Source of the DNA: an uncultured Collinsella sp.
GTDB lineage: Bacteria; Actinomycetota; Coriobacteriia; Coriobacteriales; Coriobacteriaceae
Direction of reading: 5' to 3'
DNA length: 28,311 bases
NCBI GenBank assembly: GCA_900541885.1
Contig: UQKW01000024.1
Span: forward strand, 1 to 28,311
Within the stretch, counting starts at the first letter, position 1. Every line of letters starts with the position of its first letter. The position numbers and the translations under genes were made by a program. The notes below the pieces were generated by a model, which made no database searches, was not told the origin of the DNA, and worked only from the letters and a program-made list of their open reading frames with translations. This document shows, piece after piece, positions 7,500 through 14,331 of the stretch.

Positions 7500-8084
7500 A
7501 TGAAGTTTCTCTACGCTCGCTGCTCAACAAAGGAACAGAACGAGGCAAGGCAGCTTGAATATGCGCATGAGCTTGGCCTAAAGGATAACCAGATATTTAT
7601 CGATAAGGCTTCGGGCAAGAACGCTAATCGTCCCGCTCTGAAAGATATGCTCTCTCGTCTGCGCGAGGGCGATGAAGTTTATATCACTGAGCTGTCTCGA
7701 CTTGGCAGGAGTACTAAAGACCTAATTGACCTTATGGAGACCTTCGAACAGATGCATGTCGAGGTTCATAGCAAGAAAGAGGCTATCGATACAACCACTC
7801 CAGCAGGCAAATTGATATTTCATATGCTGTCAGCCATTGCTGAGTTCCAGAGGCAGATCATCCTTGAGAACGCTGCTGAGGGCAGGGAGGCTGCTATGAA
7901 GCAAGGTGTGAAGTTCGGTAGGCCTAATGTTGATGAAGACGCTCTCAACATGGCTCTCTATCTATTTGAAAACGACAGAACGAAGTCAGTCAAAGAGATA
8001 TGCGAAAAGACTGGCATTAGTAGAAGCACGTTATATAGGGAAGCTGAAAAAGGGGGAATAAAGAGAATCAATGCAGCCAAATAA
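7500..8084 (+). CDS. Serine resolvase/invertase
   Basis: A 194-aa small serine recombinase. The catalytic domain starts MKFLYARCSTKEQN, with nucleophile Ser9 and Arg7, and includes the conserved LSRLGRS motif and the long helix with AEFQRQIILENAAEGREAA. The C-terminal 35 residues form a helix-turn-helix (KEICEKTGISRSTLYREAEK) for binding DNA. TTGGAGG lies upstream of the ATG. Its likely job is resolving element multimers or inverting a segment. The TGTC dyads directly upstream favour resolution. The next gene starts 41 bases downstream and is probably in the same operon. Confidence 0.92.
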   Translation: MKFLYARCSTKEQNEARQLEYAHELGLKDNQIFIDKASGKNANRPALKDMLSRLREGDEVYITELSRLGRSTKDLIDLMETFEQMHVEVHSKKEAIDTTTPAGKLIFHMLSAIAEFQRQIILENAAEGREAAMKQGVKFGRPNVDEDALNMALYLFENDRTKSVKEICEKTGISRSTLYREAEKGGIKRINAAK

Positions 8085-8125
8085 ACAAACAGCAAACTGC
8101 GGTACAGAGAGAGCGGTGAGGCTCA

Positions 8126-8830
8126 ATGGAGGAGACGCTCCGCAATGGAGATAAGATTGAACTGATTGCGAAAAAAGTGGGAGAACTGTTTGGTAATGAA
8201 AAAAAGATACAGTACGAAAAGGCTGTTGTCGTTTATGCCTCTGGCACCAATCCTATGTTTGAAATAGAAGAAGATGAGAGGCTCAAGGCTATATGGGAGA
8301 AAACAAAACAAATAGTGGATAACGACCGCGCACTGTCAATTCATTCAAAGCGCAATGAATTCACTGACTTAATTAAATCGTTGAAAGAGAAGCGATGCGA
8401 CCGGCTTCGCAACCTATCCGAGAGGATGGGTATCGAATATGAGTCATTGAATGACTTGCCCTCAGATCTACTGGACTTCATTGAGGATGAAGAATCATGC
8501 AGTGACATTTTAGCGAGAGAGCCAGAATGGGGCAGTTACGAAGAACTGTTTGAGCTGGTCGTAACAGGATATGAATCAGGGCGAGCCAATTACCTTTACA
8601 ACGAGGCAAATAGTTATATGGAAATGCTGAAACAGAAGGGGCGTGAAGCGACCTATGACGAAATGATCCGCAAGGTCGTAAGAAGCGAGGCGAGGAAGGA
8701 TTTGTCTCAATATGGAAGAGATGAAGGCGATGGGGACAAATGCGTGAGATTATTCAGTAGGCGCTTCCGAGATTTGCCTTGGATTGATTTAGAAGATTTG
8801 TTGGAATGCCACGAGACTGAACAGTATTAA
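8126..8830 (+). CDS. Unrecognised 234-aa acidic protein
   Basis: I do not recognise a family. The protein is highly charged and mostly helical in character, rich in Glu, Lys and Arg, with no signal peptide or membrane segment, so it should be cytoplasmic. It contains the segments EEDEESCSDILAREPEWGS-like acidic stretch in the middle and SRRFRDLPWIDLEDLLECHE near the C terminus. The start ATG has a modest GTGAGG site upstream. It is probably co-transcribed with the resolvase and closed by the strong palindrome at 8841-8873. A partner in element maintenance is possible, but nothing in the sequence shows it. Confidence 0.7.
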   Translation: MEETLRNGDKIELIAKKVGELFGNEKKIQYEKAVVVYASGTNPMFEIEEDERLKAIWEKTKQIVDNDRALSIHSKRNEFTDLIKSLKEKRCDRLRNLSERMGIEYESLNDLPSDLLDFIEDEESCSDILAREPEWGSYEELFELVVTGYESGRANYLYNEANSYMEMLKQKGREATYDEMIRKVVRSEARKDLSQYGRDEGDGDKCVRLFSRRFRDLPWIDLEDLLECHETEQY

Positions 8831-8840
8831 TAAACAGTAG

Positions 8841-8873
8841 CGCCTGCGTACGGGGCATTCCCGTACGCAGGCG
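8841..8873. terminator. Strong palindrome after the 234-aa gene
   Basis: Fourteen-base perfect arms CGCCTGCGTACGGG and CCCGTACGCAGGCG with loop GCATT. It begins ten bases past the stop codon. There is no T-run after it, so it may be a terminator of the weaker kind or a protein or replication site. Confidence 0.6.
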
Positions 8874-8877
8874 TCTA

Positions 8878-8946
8878 ATCAGGTGTACAAAAAGTAATCT
8901 ATATAAAAAGGCATATGAAATATAGAGGGGGTTTTGTACACCTGAT
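8878..8946. promoter_or_regulatory. 15-bp perfect inverted repeat before the 372-aa gene
   Basis: ATCAGGTGTACAAAA (8878-8892) and its exact complement TTTTGTACACCTGAT (8932-8946) flank 39 AT-rich bases that include TATATAAAAA. The right arm ends 30 bases before the ATG. It looks like an operator pair around a promoter, or part of a replication origin for the downstream protein. Confidence 0.65.
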
Positions 8947-8976
8947 ATGTGCAAGCAAATCTAGTTGAGGTGAGAA

Positions 8977-10095
8977 ATGTCTTTAAGTGCCGCTGACTGC
9001 AAAGAAATCAAAGTCGGGTCTACATTCAACAGTTTCGCTGAACTGTGTAGGTCGGTAGGCATGAAGCCAGCAAAAGGAAACACAAGAAAGGCGCAAGAAA
9101 AAGAGCTAAGGCGTTTTTTCGACTGGAAAAAAGCACCACAAGTATCGAGAAACGCAATAGTTATCACTGAGATTTTTTTACGTGAAAAACCTCAGCCATT
9201 CCGAACGAATGACGAATACAGTGCTGATATTCTAAACTGTTTGATTTGGGGCGCACGCCATAGGGCGAGTACTGATGAGGACGATGTGAAATCGGGAACT
9301 CGTCTGTACACAATGAACGCCTTGCTATCTCTATGCGGCTTTATGCCTGTGAAAAGCCTAGTAAATAGTCGCGAGAGCAAGCGCTTGTTGCATGAAGCCG
9401 AGAGGCATGGGGTGCTGGCAGGTACATCAAAGTCAAATTTCTACCATTACAATCGAGTGATCCGCCATGTGACAGATTTTGCAAGAGGCGTCTTGGATAG
9501 AACTTTGAGAAGGCTTGCGGAATTTGGATATTTGGAGACCTGCTGTAAAACTAGATGGGTATGCCTGCCGGGAGGCCAGAGTCGAGAAGCAACTGCTGAA
9601 GAGGATGAAAAGTGTAGCGAGTTATGGTCTACGGCAAAGGAGGAGCTCGACGTTTCGTATCTCTCGCTGTATAACATCGCAGAATTGTACCGTCGATTCA
9701 ACCAGTTAATGAAAGAAACTCTGGGCTTTACGGCTTCGTACTATCTCTGGGAAATTAAGCCGTTTGATGACCTTTGTGATGTGACGGACAAGCAATTCAA
9801 AGATTCACAGCTAGCGATAAACCAAAAGAGCGTTGGAAATACCCTAAGCTGGATTCGGGGGTCGTCGAACAGGAAAAAGGAAGAAGCTGAAGAGCGGTTT
9901 CACGCTATCGCCGATGACGAATTGCTAGAGATAATTGATCTTTTTGATATATCCGCCGATGACATCTATCACGTGGACGAGGAGACTCTAAGAGAGAATG
10001 AGGAAGTTGAACTGGCATTAACTGATTGGTTCGTTCGCCTGGATGGCGCTTCCCCTTACGTTGATATAAATAATCGAGAAAAGGATGCACGATGA
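8977..10095 (+). CDS. Unrecognised 372-aa protein, possible DNA-binding/replication factor
   Basis: The N-terminal 70 residues (VGSTFNSFAELCRSVGMKP, then a basic KGNTRKAQEKELRRFF, then IVITEIF) resemble a domain I associate with uncharacterised phage and plasmid proteins of Gram-positive bacteria. It looks like a winged-helix DNA-binding unit; this is recollection, not a search. The middle (about 150-200) has a second basic helical stretch, DRTLRRLAEFGYLETCCKTRW, which also looks like a winged helix. The C terminus is acidic. There is no membrane segment. GAGGTGAG precedes the ATG. Strong palindromes on both sides make a replication-initiation or partition role plausible, but no catalytic motif is visible. 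Confidence 0.65.
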   Translation: MSLSAADCKEIKVGSTFNSFAELCRSVGMKPAKGNTRKAQEKELRRFFDWKKAPQVSRNAIVITEIFLREKPQPFRTNDEYSADILNCLIWGARHRASTDEDDVKSGTRLYTMNALLSLCGFMPVKSLVNSRESKRLLHEAERHGVLAGTSKSNFYHYNRVIRHVTDFARGVLDRTLRRLAEFGYLETCCKTRWVCLPGGQSREATAEEDEKCSELWSTAKEELDVSYLSLYNIAELYRRFNQLMKETLGFTASYYLWEIKPFDDLCDVTDKQFKDSQLAINQKSVGNTLSWIRGSSNRKKEEAEERFHAIADDELLEIIDLFDISADDIYHVDEETLRENEEVELALTDWFVRLDGASPYVDINNREKDAR

Positions 10096-10446
10096 GTTAG
10101 GTTGCATACTGAACAGGCGGAGCGATGGAATTACTTGTCTCCACCCTTCAGGCTGCGCGGCTTCGCCTTGCTCTACCGCACTTCATAATGAACCCTTCGG
10201 TTTCATTACTGCGTTTGCTGCCCCTAAACACAAGGTAAGAGGGACTGGATTTACGCCTCCGCTGCACTTCGGCTTCATATCCAGTCCCTCTTACCTTGTG
10301 TTTAGGGAGCAAATTAATTTCTGTGGGCAGAGGGTTTCCCCTGCAGAGCGGACTGGGAACAGGATGAGAATAAATACTCAAATCAAAAAGGGCCGATAAG
10401 TCTTTTGGATGGTTGTGACATTTTAAGAGTAACGATGATGCCTTGT
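10096..10446. other. Hairpin-rich gap between convergent genes
   Basis: No gene is supported. Several stem-loops are packed here: AATGAACC/GGTTTCATT at about 10187-10208, the long 29-bp stem at 10222-10307, and GCAGAGGG/CCCCTGC at about 10328-10347. They separate two convergent genes, so bidirectional termination is the minimal role. A single-strand origin or transfer origin is an alternative. Confidence 0.5.
10222..10307. repeat. 29-bp perfect inverted repeat
   Basis: Positions 10222-10250 (starting CCCTAAACACAAGGTAAGAG) and 10279-10307 are perfectly complementary over 29 bases, with a 28-base loop. Such a long perfect stem can form a very stable RNA hairpin or a DNA cruciform. It lies after the stop codons of both converging genes. 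Confidence 0.9.
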
Positions 10447-11355
10447 TCAGTTCCCAGACGTATACAGAACGTAATGGTCTTCGCCGTCATAGTTTTGGAG
10501 AGCGAGGACGATGGCGTTGTCCTTTGCCCTCGCAAAGAAATAAGCGGGACGTTCGTTTAATTCTTTGTTGGGATCGACGTTGACAACTTGGTCGAATTGT
10601 CCCGTGAACTGAACTTCGGTGTTAACCAAGGCGGTTTGCATCTTCCCATCCTCGTCCTGCACTTTGATTGCTTTGGTGGGGATTTGGTTTAGCTGGTAAG
10701 TGTACTCACGGGAAGATTGGTTAATGAAGAAATAGACGTATGTGGGGAGGTTGGTCGCCTTCTTCTCGCTCATAACCCAGTTGGGGTGAGCGGAAGACTG
10801 CAATGTAATCGGCTTGAAAGACCATTCTGAAGGAAGATCGGACTCTTCCAGCCTGAAGGGGTTATCTCCGCCGTACGTTTCCATGCTGTAGGATTTCTTC
10901 TTTTCGTCCTTAATATAGGTATCAAGTTCCTCGTCGGCTTTTCTCAATGCCTTGTAGACTTTGTAGTAACCATCAGTATCAGAAGCATCCAGTGCGGCCT
11001 GCGCGTCTGTTTTCGCAGTTTCGATTTCTTTGGTATCGAACTGCTGGGCAAAATATGAACTCAGAATTTCTTGAGAATGGCTGATTTCCTTGGTGATTTC
11101 GCTATAGAGAAGTTGGTCGTAACGTTTGTTTGCGCTCTTCAGTTCATCGTAGTTCTCAACTTCTTTTTTAAGCTCTTTATCAAGGGAGTCATACTGCTTG
11201 TTTGCCGAGTCGATGGCATCCTTTGATTCGATTGATACGGTTCCGATAGAGTCAATGGACTTCATCGTTGCAGACACCGAAGGGTCAGTGCATCCAGTGA
11301 CGCTTAAAGCTAGGGTAAGCCCCACAACCGCGGCGAGGGGAGCTGATTGTTTCAT
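10447..11355 (-). CDS. Lipoprotein of unknown function
   Basis: A 302-aa surface lipoprotein. The signal peptide (1-21) ends in a clear lipobox, LSVTGC, with lipidated Cys22. Residues about 30-180 are rich in Lys, Glu, Asp and Ser, with helical repeats (KELKKEVENYDELKSANKRYD) that could form a coiled coil. The C-terminal 120 residues look beta-rich, with many aromatic residues (TYVYFFINQSSREYTYQL). The start at 11355 is set by GGAGGAAGG about ten bases upstream; the longer open frame reading further upstream has no such site. It is element cargo facing the outside of the cell. Its leader resembles that of the other exported protein on the element. Confidence 0.85.
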   Translation of the reverse strand: MKQSAPLAAVVGLTLALSVTGCTDPSVSATMKSIDSIGTVSIESKDAIDSANKQYDSLDKELKKEVENYDELKSANKRYDQLLYSEITKEISHSQEILSSYFAQQFDTKEIETAKTDAQAALDASDTDGYYKVYKALRKADEELDTYIKDEKKKSYSMETYGGDNPFRLEESDLPSEWSFKPITLQSSAHPNWVMSEKKATNLPTYVYFFINQSSREYTYQLNQIPTKAIKVQDEDGKMQTALVNTEVQFTGQFDQVVNVDPNKELNERPAYFFARAKDNAIVLALQNYDGEDHYVLYTSGN

Positions 11356-11540
11356 GGTGTGCGTTCCTTCCTCCGACACTTGGTAAACGTTGTGGAAGGA
11401 GACTCGTCCGAAGAGCGGAATGTGCAGCGCGAAAAGGAGGAGTATCCACCCACAGTTGCTACACAGCTCCAAGCGCCTCGCAATAGCACGAACCAGCAAG
11501 GAGAAAGGGCAAATACCCCTCCTTGTCGCTGGTTGAGTGT
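11356..11540 (-). promoter_or_regulatory. Structured 5' leader, copy 2
   Basis: On the minus strand, a hairpin with outer arms CCAGC/GCTGG and inner arms AAGGAG/CTCCTT is followed by AACTGTGG (complement of 11450-11457) and TCCTCC before the start codon. Order and spacing match the leader at 6746-6930, while the stem bases differ in a paired way. Confidence 0.5.
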
Positions 11541-11567
11541 CTTCAGTTGTGAAGCGCGAGCATAAAA

Positions 11568-11602
11568 ATGCTAGAGCTGTGTAGCAGGTACAACTCTAGC
11601 AT
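11568..11602. repeat. ATGCTAGAG inverted repeat
   Basis: ATGCTAGAG (11568-11576) pairs with CTCTAGCAT (11594-11602), extended by TGT/ACA after one mismatch. It lies between the lipoprotein leader and the right attachment site, and could be a promoter operator or a recombination-factor site. Two CTGACCTGT copies near 11624 and 11675 are also in this gap. Confidence 0.6.
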
Positions 11603-11703
11603 GCTGATAAGCGATTTAATCTACTGACCTGTTGAACGGTCGAAAAAGTAGGCTGTTGTGAAAAGCGGAACCATCTGACCTGTCGTGCCTGAGCCCCTAA
11701 TGA

Positions 11704-11720
11704 GTAGTAAAAAGGTAGTA
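11704..11720. promoter_or_regulatory. Candidate integrase arm-type site, right end
   Basis: GTAGTAAAAAGGTAGTA matches GTAGTAAAAACGTAGTA at 3891-3907 except for one base. The two sites lie at opposite ends of the element, about 55-225 bases inside the attachment sites, as expected for arm sites of a Tn916-type integrase. Confidence 0.5.
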
Positions 11721-11755
11721 GGCCAGATGATTTGAATGGTTAATACGCCTGATAA

Positions 11756-11815
11756 TCAGCGGTTATGTTGCCCTCGACAGATATTCCCGTGACAGATAAA
11801 CAGTACGCGTTGCAT
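11756..11815 (-). pseudogene. Truncated 5' copy of the phosphatase gene
   Basis: A 19-codon remnant with its own GAAAGG ribosome-binding site. Codons 1-14 read MQRVLFICHGNICR, identical in protein to the intact gene, then the frame runs into GQHNR and a stop. All four base differences in the shared coding part are at third codon positions. It is the displaced half of the target gene or a copy carried by the element. Confidence 0.8.
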
Positions 11816-11821
11816 AGAACG
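11775..11821. other. Candidate attachment site, right
   Basis: Partner of 3620-3666, with 43 of 47 bases identical. The RpiR gene ends about 55 bases to the right, so before integration the phosphatase gene probably lay directly downstream of the RpiR gene on the same strand. Confidence 0.7.
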
Positions 11822-11875
11822 ATACCTTTCATATAGAAGGCCGCTAAAGAGTCGAAGCCGGGCGCATGCCAAGTT

Positions 11876-12625
11876 TTATTTCTTGGCCAGTTTGAAGTAG
11901 CGCTCAAATATCAATTCGAAAACGTAATAGAACATCAATCGACTGTCGAGGTCCATGCTGCCCAGGCGGATTTCTTTTTGCACGGTGTAGATAGGGTAGT
12001 CGGCTAGTTTCGAGAGAGAATTTCGAGAAAAGCCGGTGAGCGTGACGACCTTGCATCCGCGCGTTTTGGCTATCGATGTGGCGTCAATAGACACCTGCGT
12101 CTCGCCGCTTACGGAAACGCTGAAGACCAGGTCGTTTTTGCCGAGGAGTTCTGCGTAATGCCTCATGACGTGGCGTTCACTGAGCGTATCGGTGTTCTTG
12201 CCCATAATTTTGAGCTTTTCAGCCATTTCGAGGCACGGGTACTTCGAAAAGCCCGAGCAGAAGAACACGATATGCGAGGCGTCCTGGATAAGACTCACAA
12301 CCGAATCGATGACCCGGTCGTTAAGCAGATCTTTGGTCTGTACGAGCTGGGTATCAAGAGGAAGTGCCTCGATAGTGAATCGATTGCGGTCGAGCGAGGC
12401 GGAATACGATTGCTTGAGCTCCGTAAACCCCGAGAAGCCAAGCTTGTGGGCAAGCCTGACAATTGTATTGGGAGCGACGAAGAACCGTTCAGCAACGCTC
12501 TTAAGCGTGACATCGTCAATATCATCACGCAGCTCGATGATGTAGCGCATGATCTCGCTTTCGAGATCGTTGAGCTTGCTCTCGCCAGCTCGCACATGAT
12601 CATAAAAAGATTCTTGATCTTTCAT
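11876..12625 (-). CDS. RpiR-family transcriptional regulator
   Basis: A 249-aa regulator. The N-terminal HTH_6 domain (about 1-75) includes VTLKSVAERFFVAPNTIVRLAHKLGFSG-type helix-turn-helix residues. The C-terminal SIS phosphosugar-binding domain (about 100-235) has FFCSGFSKYPC and VFSVSVSGETQVSIDA, the serine-rich sugar-phosphate site. The start at 12625 gives the normal family length; the open frame extends 60 codons upstream without homology. It diverges from the GH4 and PTS genes across about 300 bases containing dyads, and presumably controls them in response to a phosphorylated glucoside. Confidence 0.9.
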   Translation of the reverse strand: MKDQESFYDHVRAGESKLNDLESEIMRYIIELRDDIDDVTLKSVAERFFVAPNTIVRLAHKLGFSGFTELKQSYSASLDRNRFTIEALPLDTQLVQTKDLLNDRVIDSVVSLIQDASHIVFFCSGFSKYPCLEMAEKLKIMGKNTDTLSERHVMRHYAELLGKNDLVFSVSVSGETQVSIDATSIAKTRGCKVVTLTGFSRNSLSKLADYPIYTVQKEIRLGSMDLDSRLMFYYVFELIFERYFKLAKK

Positions 12626-12923
12626 AAGATGTTTCAGCCCCTTGCATCTCGCCGTACATATGGTACCGCTTTGTGTAGCCAAGTGAGAAATCGGTAATCG
12701 GTCAAGATTGCCTATTGCCCATGAACTGGGCAAACGCGCGTGTTTGCCTACACATATCTGTGTCGTGAGCGAAATCATGTGTCCCCGTTTCGCATTGGCC
12801 CACACGGGGACTCACAAATGGTCTCAAGTCGCAAAATATCAATCGAAACGAAGCAAGCCGAGGACAACCGCGGAGCCCAAGGTCTTCGAGAACACCGATC
12901 AGCCAACCCTGGAGGGATGGAAC
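12626..12923. promoter_or_regulatory. Divergent control region, regulator and alpha-glucoside operon
   Basis: GGCAAAC-GCGCGT-GTTTGCC (12729-12748) is a perfect dyad. It overlaps TTGCCC-ATGAACT-GGGCAA (12715-12733), so two dyads share one arm. ACACA-TATC-TGTGT follows at 12750-12763. A hairpin GTCCCCGT/ACGGGGAC at 12781-12811 sits in the likely leader of the GH4 gene. I infer that the GGCAAAC/TTGCCC dyads are the RpiR operator. Confidence 0.5.
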
Positions 12924-14249
12924 ATGAAGGATAAGCTCAATATTGTGATCGTTGGCGGCGGCTCCACGTGGTGCCCTGGCATTCTTAAAGCCCTGACCAA
13001 GCACATGGACATTCTGCCGCTGAACCGCGTGATGCTCTATGACATCGATGCCGAGCGTCAGCGTCCGATCGGCGAGTTTGGCAAGATCCTCTTCGCCGAG
13101 GAGGAGCCCGGTGTGGAGTTTGGTTACACCACCGATAAGGACGAGGCTTATACCGACGTCGACTTTGTGCTCTGCCAGATTCGTACCGGTGGCTATGAGA
13201 TGCGTAGCAAGGACGAGAAGATTCCGCTGCATATGGGAATCATCGGCCAGGAAACGGTGGGCCCTGGCGGCATGGCTTACGGTATGCGCTCCATGCATGA
13301 CATGGTTGAGATCGTCAACGACGTTCGCGCTCATAGCCCGGAGGCGTGGATTATCAACTACACCAACCCGGCCGCTATTGTGGCATATGGTCTCGAGCGC
13401 GTCCTGCCCGATGAGCATCGCGTCCTCAACATCTGCGATCAGCCCGTCAACCTCATGCGCTCTTACGGTCGCCTGCTCGGTCGCGATATGAGCAAGACGG
13501 AGCCCGTGTACTTTGGCCTCAATCACTTCGGTTGGTTCAAGCACATCTACGATGAAGAGGGCCATGACCTCGTCCCGCAGATTAAGGAGTACACGGAGAA
13601 GAACGGCTTCCTTCCTGCCGATGCCGAGCAGCGTGACCAGTCCTGGCTCGACACCTACGCCATGGTCAAGGACATGCTCGAGGACTTCCCCGACTATCTG
13701 CCTAACACTTATCTGCAGTACTATCTGTATCCCGAGTACAAGGTCGCTCACCTCGACCCCGACTACACTCGCTCCGACGAGGTTATCAACGGTCGTGAGA
13801 AGCGCGTGTTTGCCGAGTGCGAGCGCGTTGCCAAAGTCGGCACCGCAAAGAACTCCTCGGTTGTGCAGAACGATGCTCATGGCGATATGATCGTGGAAAT
13901 CACGTCGGCCATTTATCGCAACACCAACAAGACCTTCATTGTCATGGTTCCCAACAACGGGATTATCGAGGGCATGCCCGATGACGCCATGGTCGAGGTC
14001 GCGGCGAGCGTTGGCTCCAATGGCCCGCATCCCTACGCTGTCGGTAAGATCGGCACCTTCTATCGCGGCCTTATGGAGAGCCAGTACGCCTATGAGCGCC
14101 TGACTGTTGAGGCTTGGATGGAGGGTTCCTACGAGAAGGCCCTGCAGGCACTCACGCTTAATCGTCTGGTCGGTGACGCAAAGAAGGCTCGCAAAGTGCT
14201 CGACAAGCTCATCGAGGCCAATAAGGATTACTGGCCGGAGCTTAAGTAG
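12924..14249 (+). CDS. 6-phospho-alpha-glucosidase, GH4
   Basis: A 441-aa cytoplasmic glycoside hydrolase of family 4, which uses NAD+ and a divalent metal to cleave phosphorylated disaccharides by an oxidation-elimination route. The N-terminal Rossmann motif is IVIVGGGSTWCPG (7-19). The CDQP motif at 171-174 supplies the metal ligand Cys171 and Asp172; His201 in GLNHFGW is the second ligand. The CD-x-P form marks alpha-glucosidases, whereas beta-type enzymes have CN-x-P. The start at 12924 has GGAGGG about seven bases upstream, and the 72-codon N-terminal extension lacks homology. It is followed by its PTS transporter. Substrate is probably maltose-6-phosphate or a related alpha-glucoside. 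Confidence 0.93.
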   Translation: MKDKLNIVIVGGGSTWCPGILKALTKHMDILPLNRVMLYDIDAERQRPIGEFGKILFAEEEPGVEFGYTTDKDEAYTDVDFVLCQIRTGGYEMRSKDEKIPLHMGIIGQETVGPGGMAYGMRSMHDMVEIVNDVRAHSPEAWIINYTNPAAIVAYGLERVLPDEHRVLNICDQPVNLMRSYGRLLGRDMSKTEPVYFGLNHFGWFKHIYDEEGHDLVPQIKEYTEKNGFLPADAEQRDQSWLDTYAMVKDMLEDFPDYLPNTYLQYYLYPEYKVAHLDPDYTRSDEVINGREKRVFAECERVAKVGTAKNSSVVQNDAHGDMIVEITSAIYRNTNKTFIVMVPNNGIIEGMPDDAMVEVAASVGSNGPHPYAVGKIGTFYRGLMESQYAYERLTVEAWMEGSYEKALQALTLNRLVGDAKKARKVLDKLIEANKDYWPELK

Positions 14250-14278
14250 CTAGTTCCATAGCGCTTGATAACTGTTAT

Positions 14279-14309
14279 GGGGCGTGTGGGCTGTAGAGCT
14301 GCACGCCCC
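14279..14309 (+). terminator. Intercistronic hairpin between GH4 and PTS genes
   Basis: GGGGCGTG (14279-14286) pairs with CACGCCCC (14302-14309), with an inner GCT/AGC pairing, and is followed by GTTTCTTT. It could partly terminate or stabilise the transcript, giving unequal expression of the hydrolase and the transporter. Confidence 0.55.
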
Positions 14310-14331
14310 GTTTCTTTAAGAGGGGTATCCC

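Larger units (their letters stand above)
3620..11821. mobile_element. Integrated element of about 8.2 kb in the phosphatase gene
   Basis: Bounded by imperfect direct repeats of the phosphatase 5' end. The integrase gene lies just inside the left boundary, as is usual for site-specific elements. The interior is visibly more AT-rich than the flanks. It carries a Tn916-like integrase, a serine resolvase, two exported proteins, two unrecognised cytoplasmic proteins, and several strong palindromes. No relaxase, coupling protein, type IV secretion or phage structural gene is present, so it would be non-autonomous for transfer or an integrated small plasmid. No excisionase is recognised. Confidence 0.75.

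Noticed and set aside
10222..10307. Possible integron attC site
   Set aside because: No integron integrase or cassette array is present, and a perfect 29-bp stem lacks the bulged bases attC sites need.
12708..12923. 72-codon N-terminal extension of the GH4 open frame
   Set aside because: It crosses the regulatory dyads and lacks homology, and the ATG at 12924 has a good ribosome-binding site and starts at the Rossmann fold.
12702..14030. 442-codon minus-strand frame opposite the GH4 gene
   Set aside because: The plus strand encodes a complete GH4 enzyme with all catalytic motifs; the antisense frame has no recognisable sequence.
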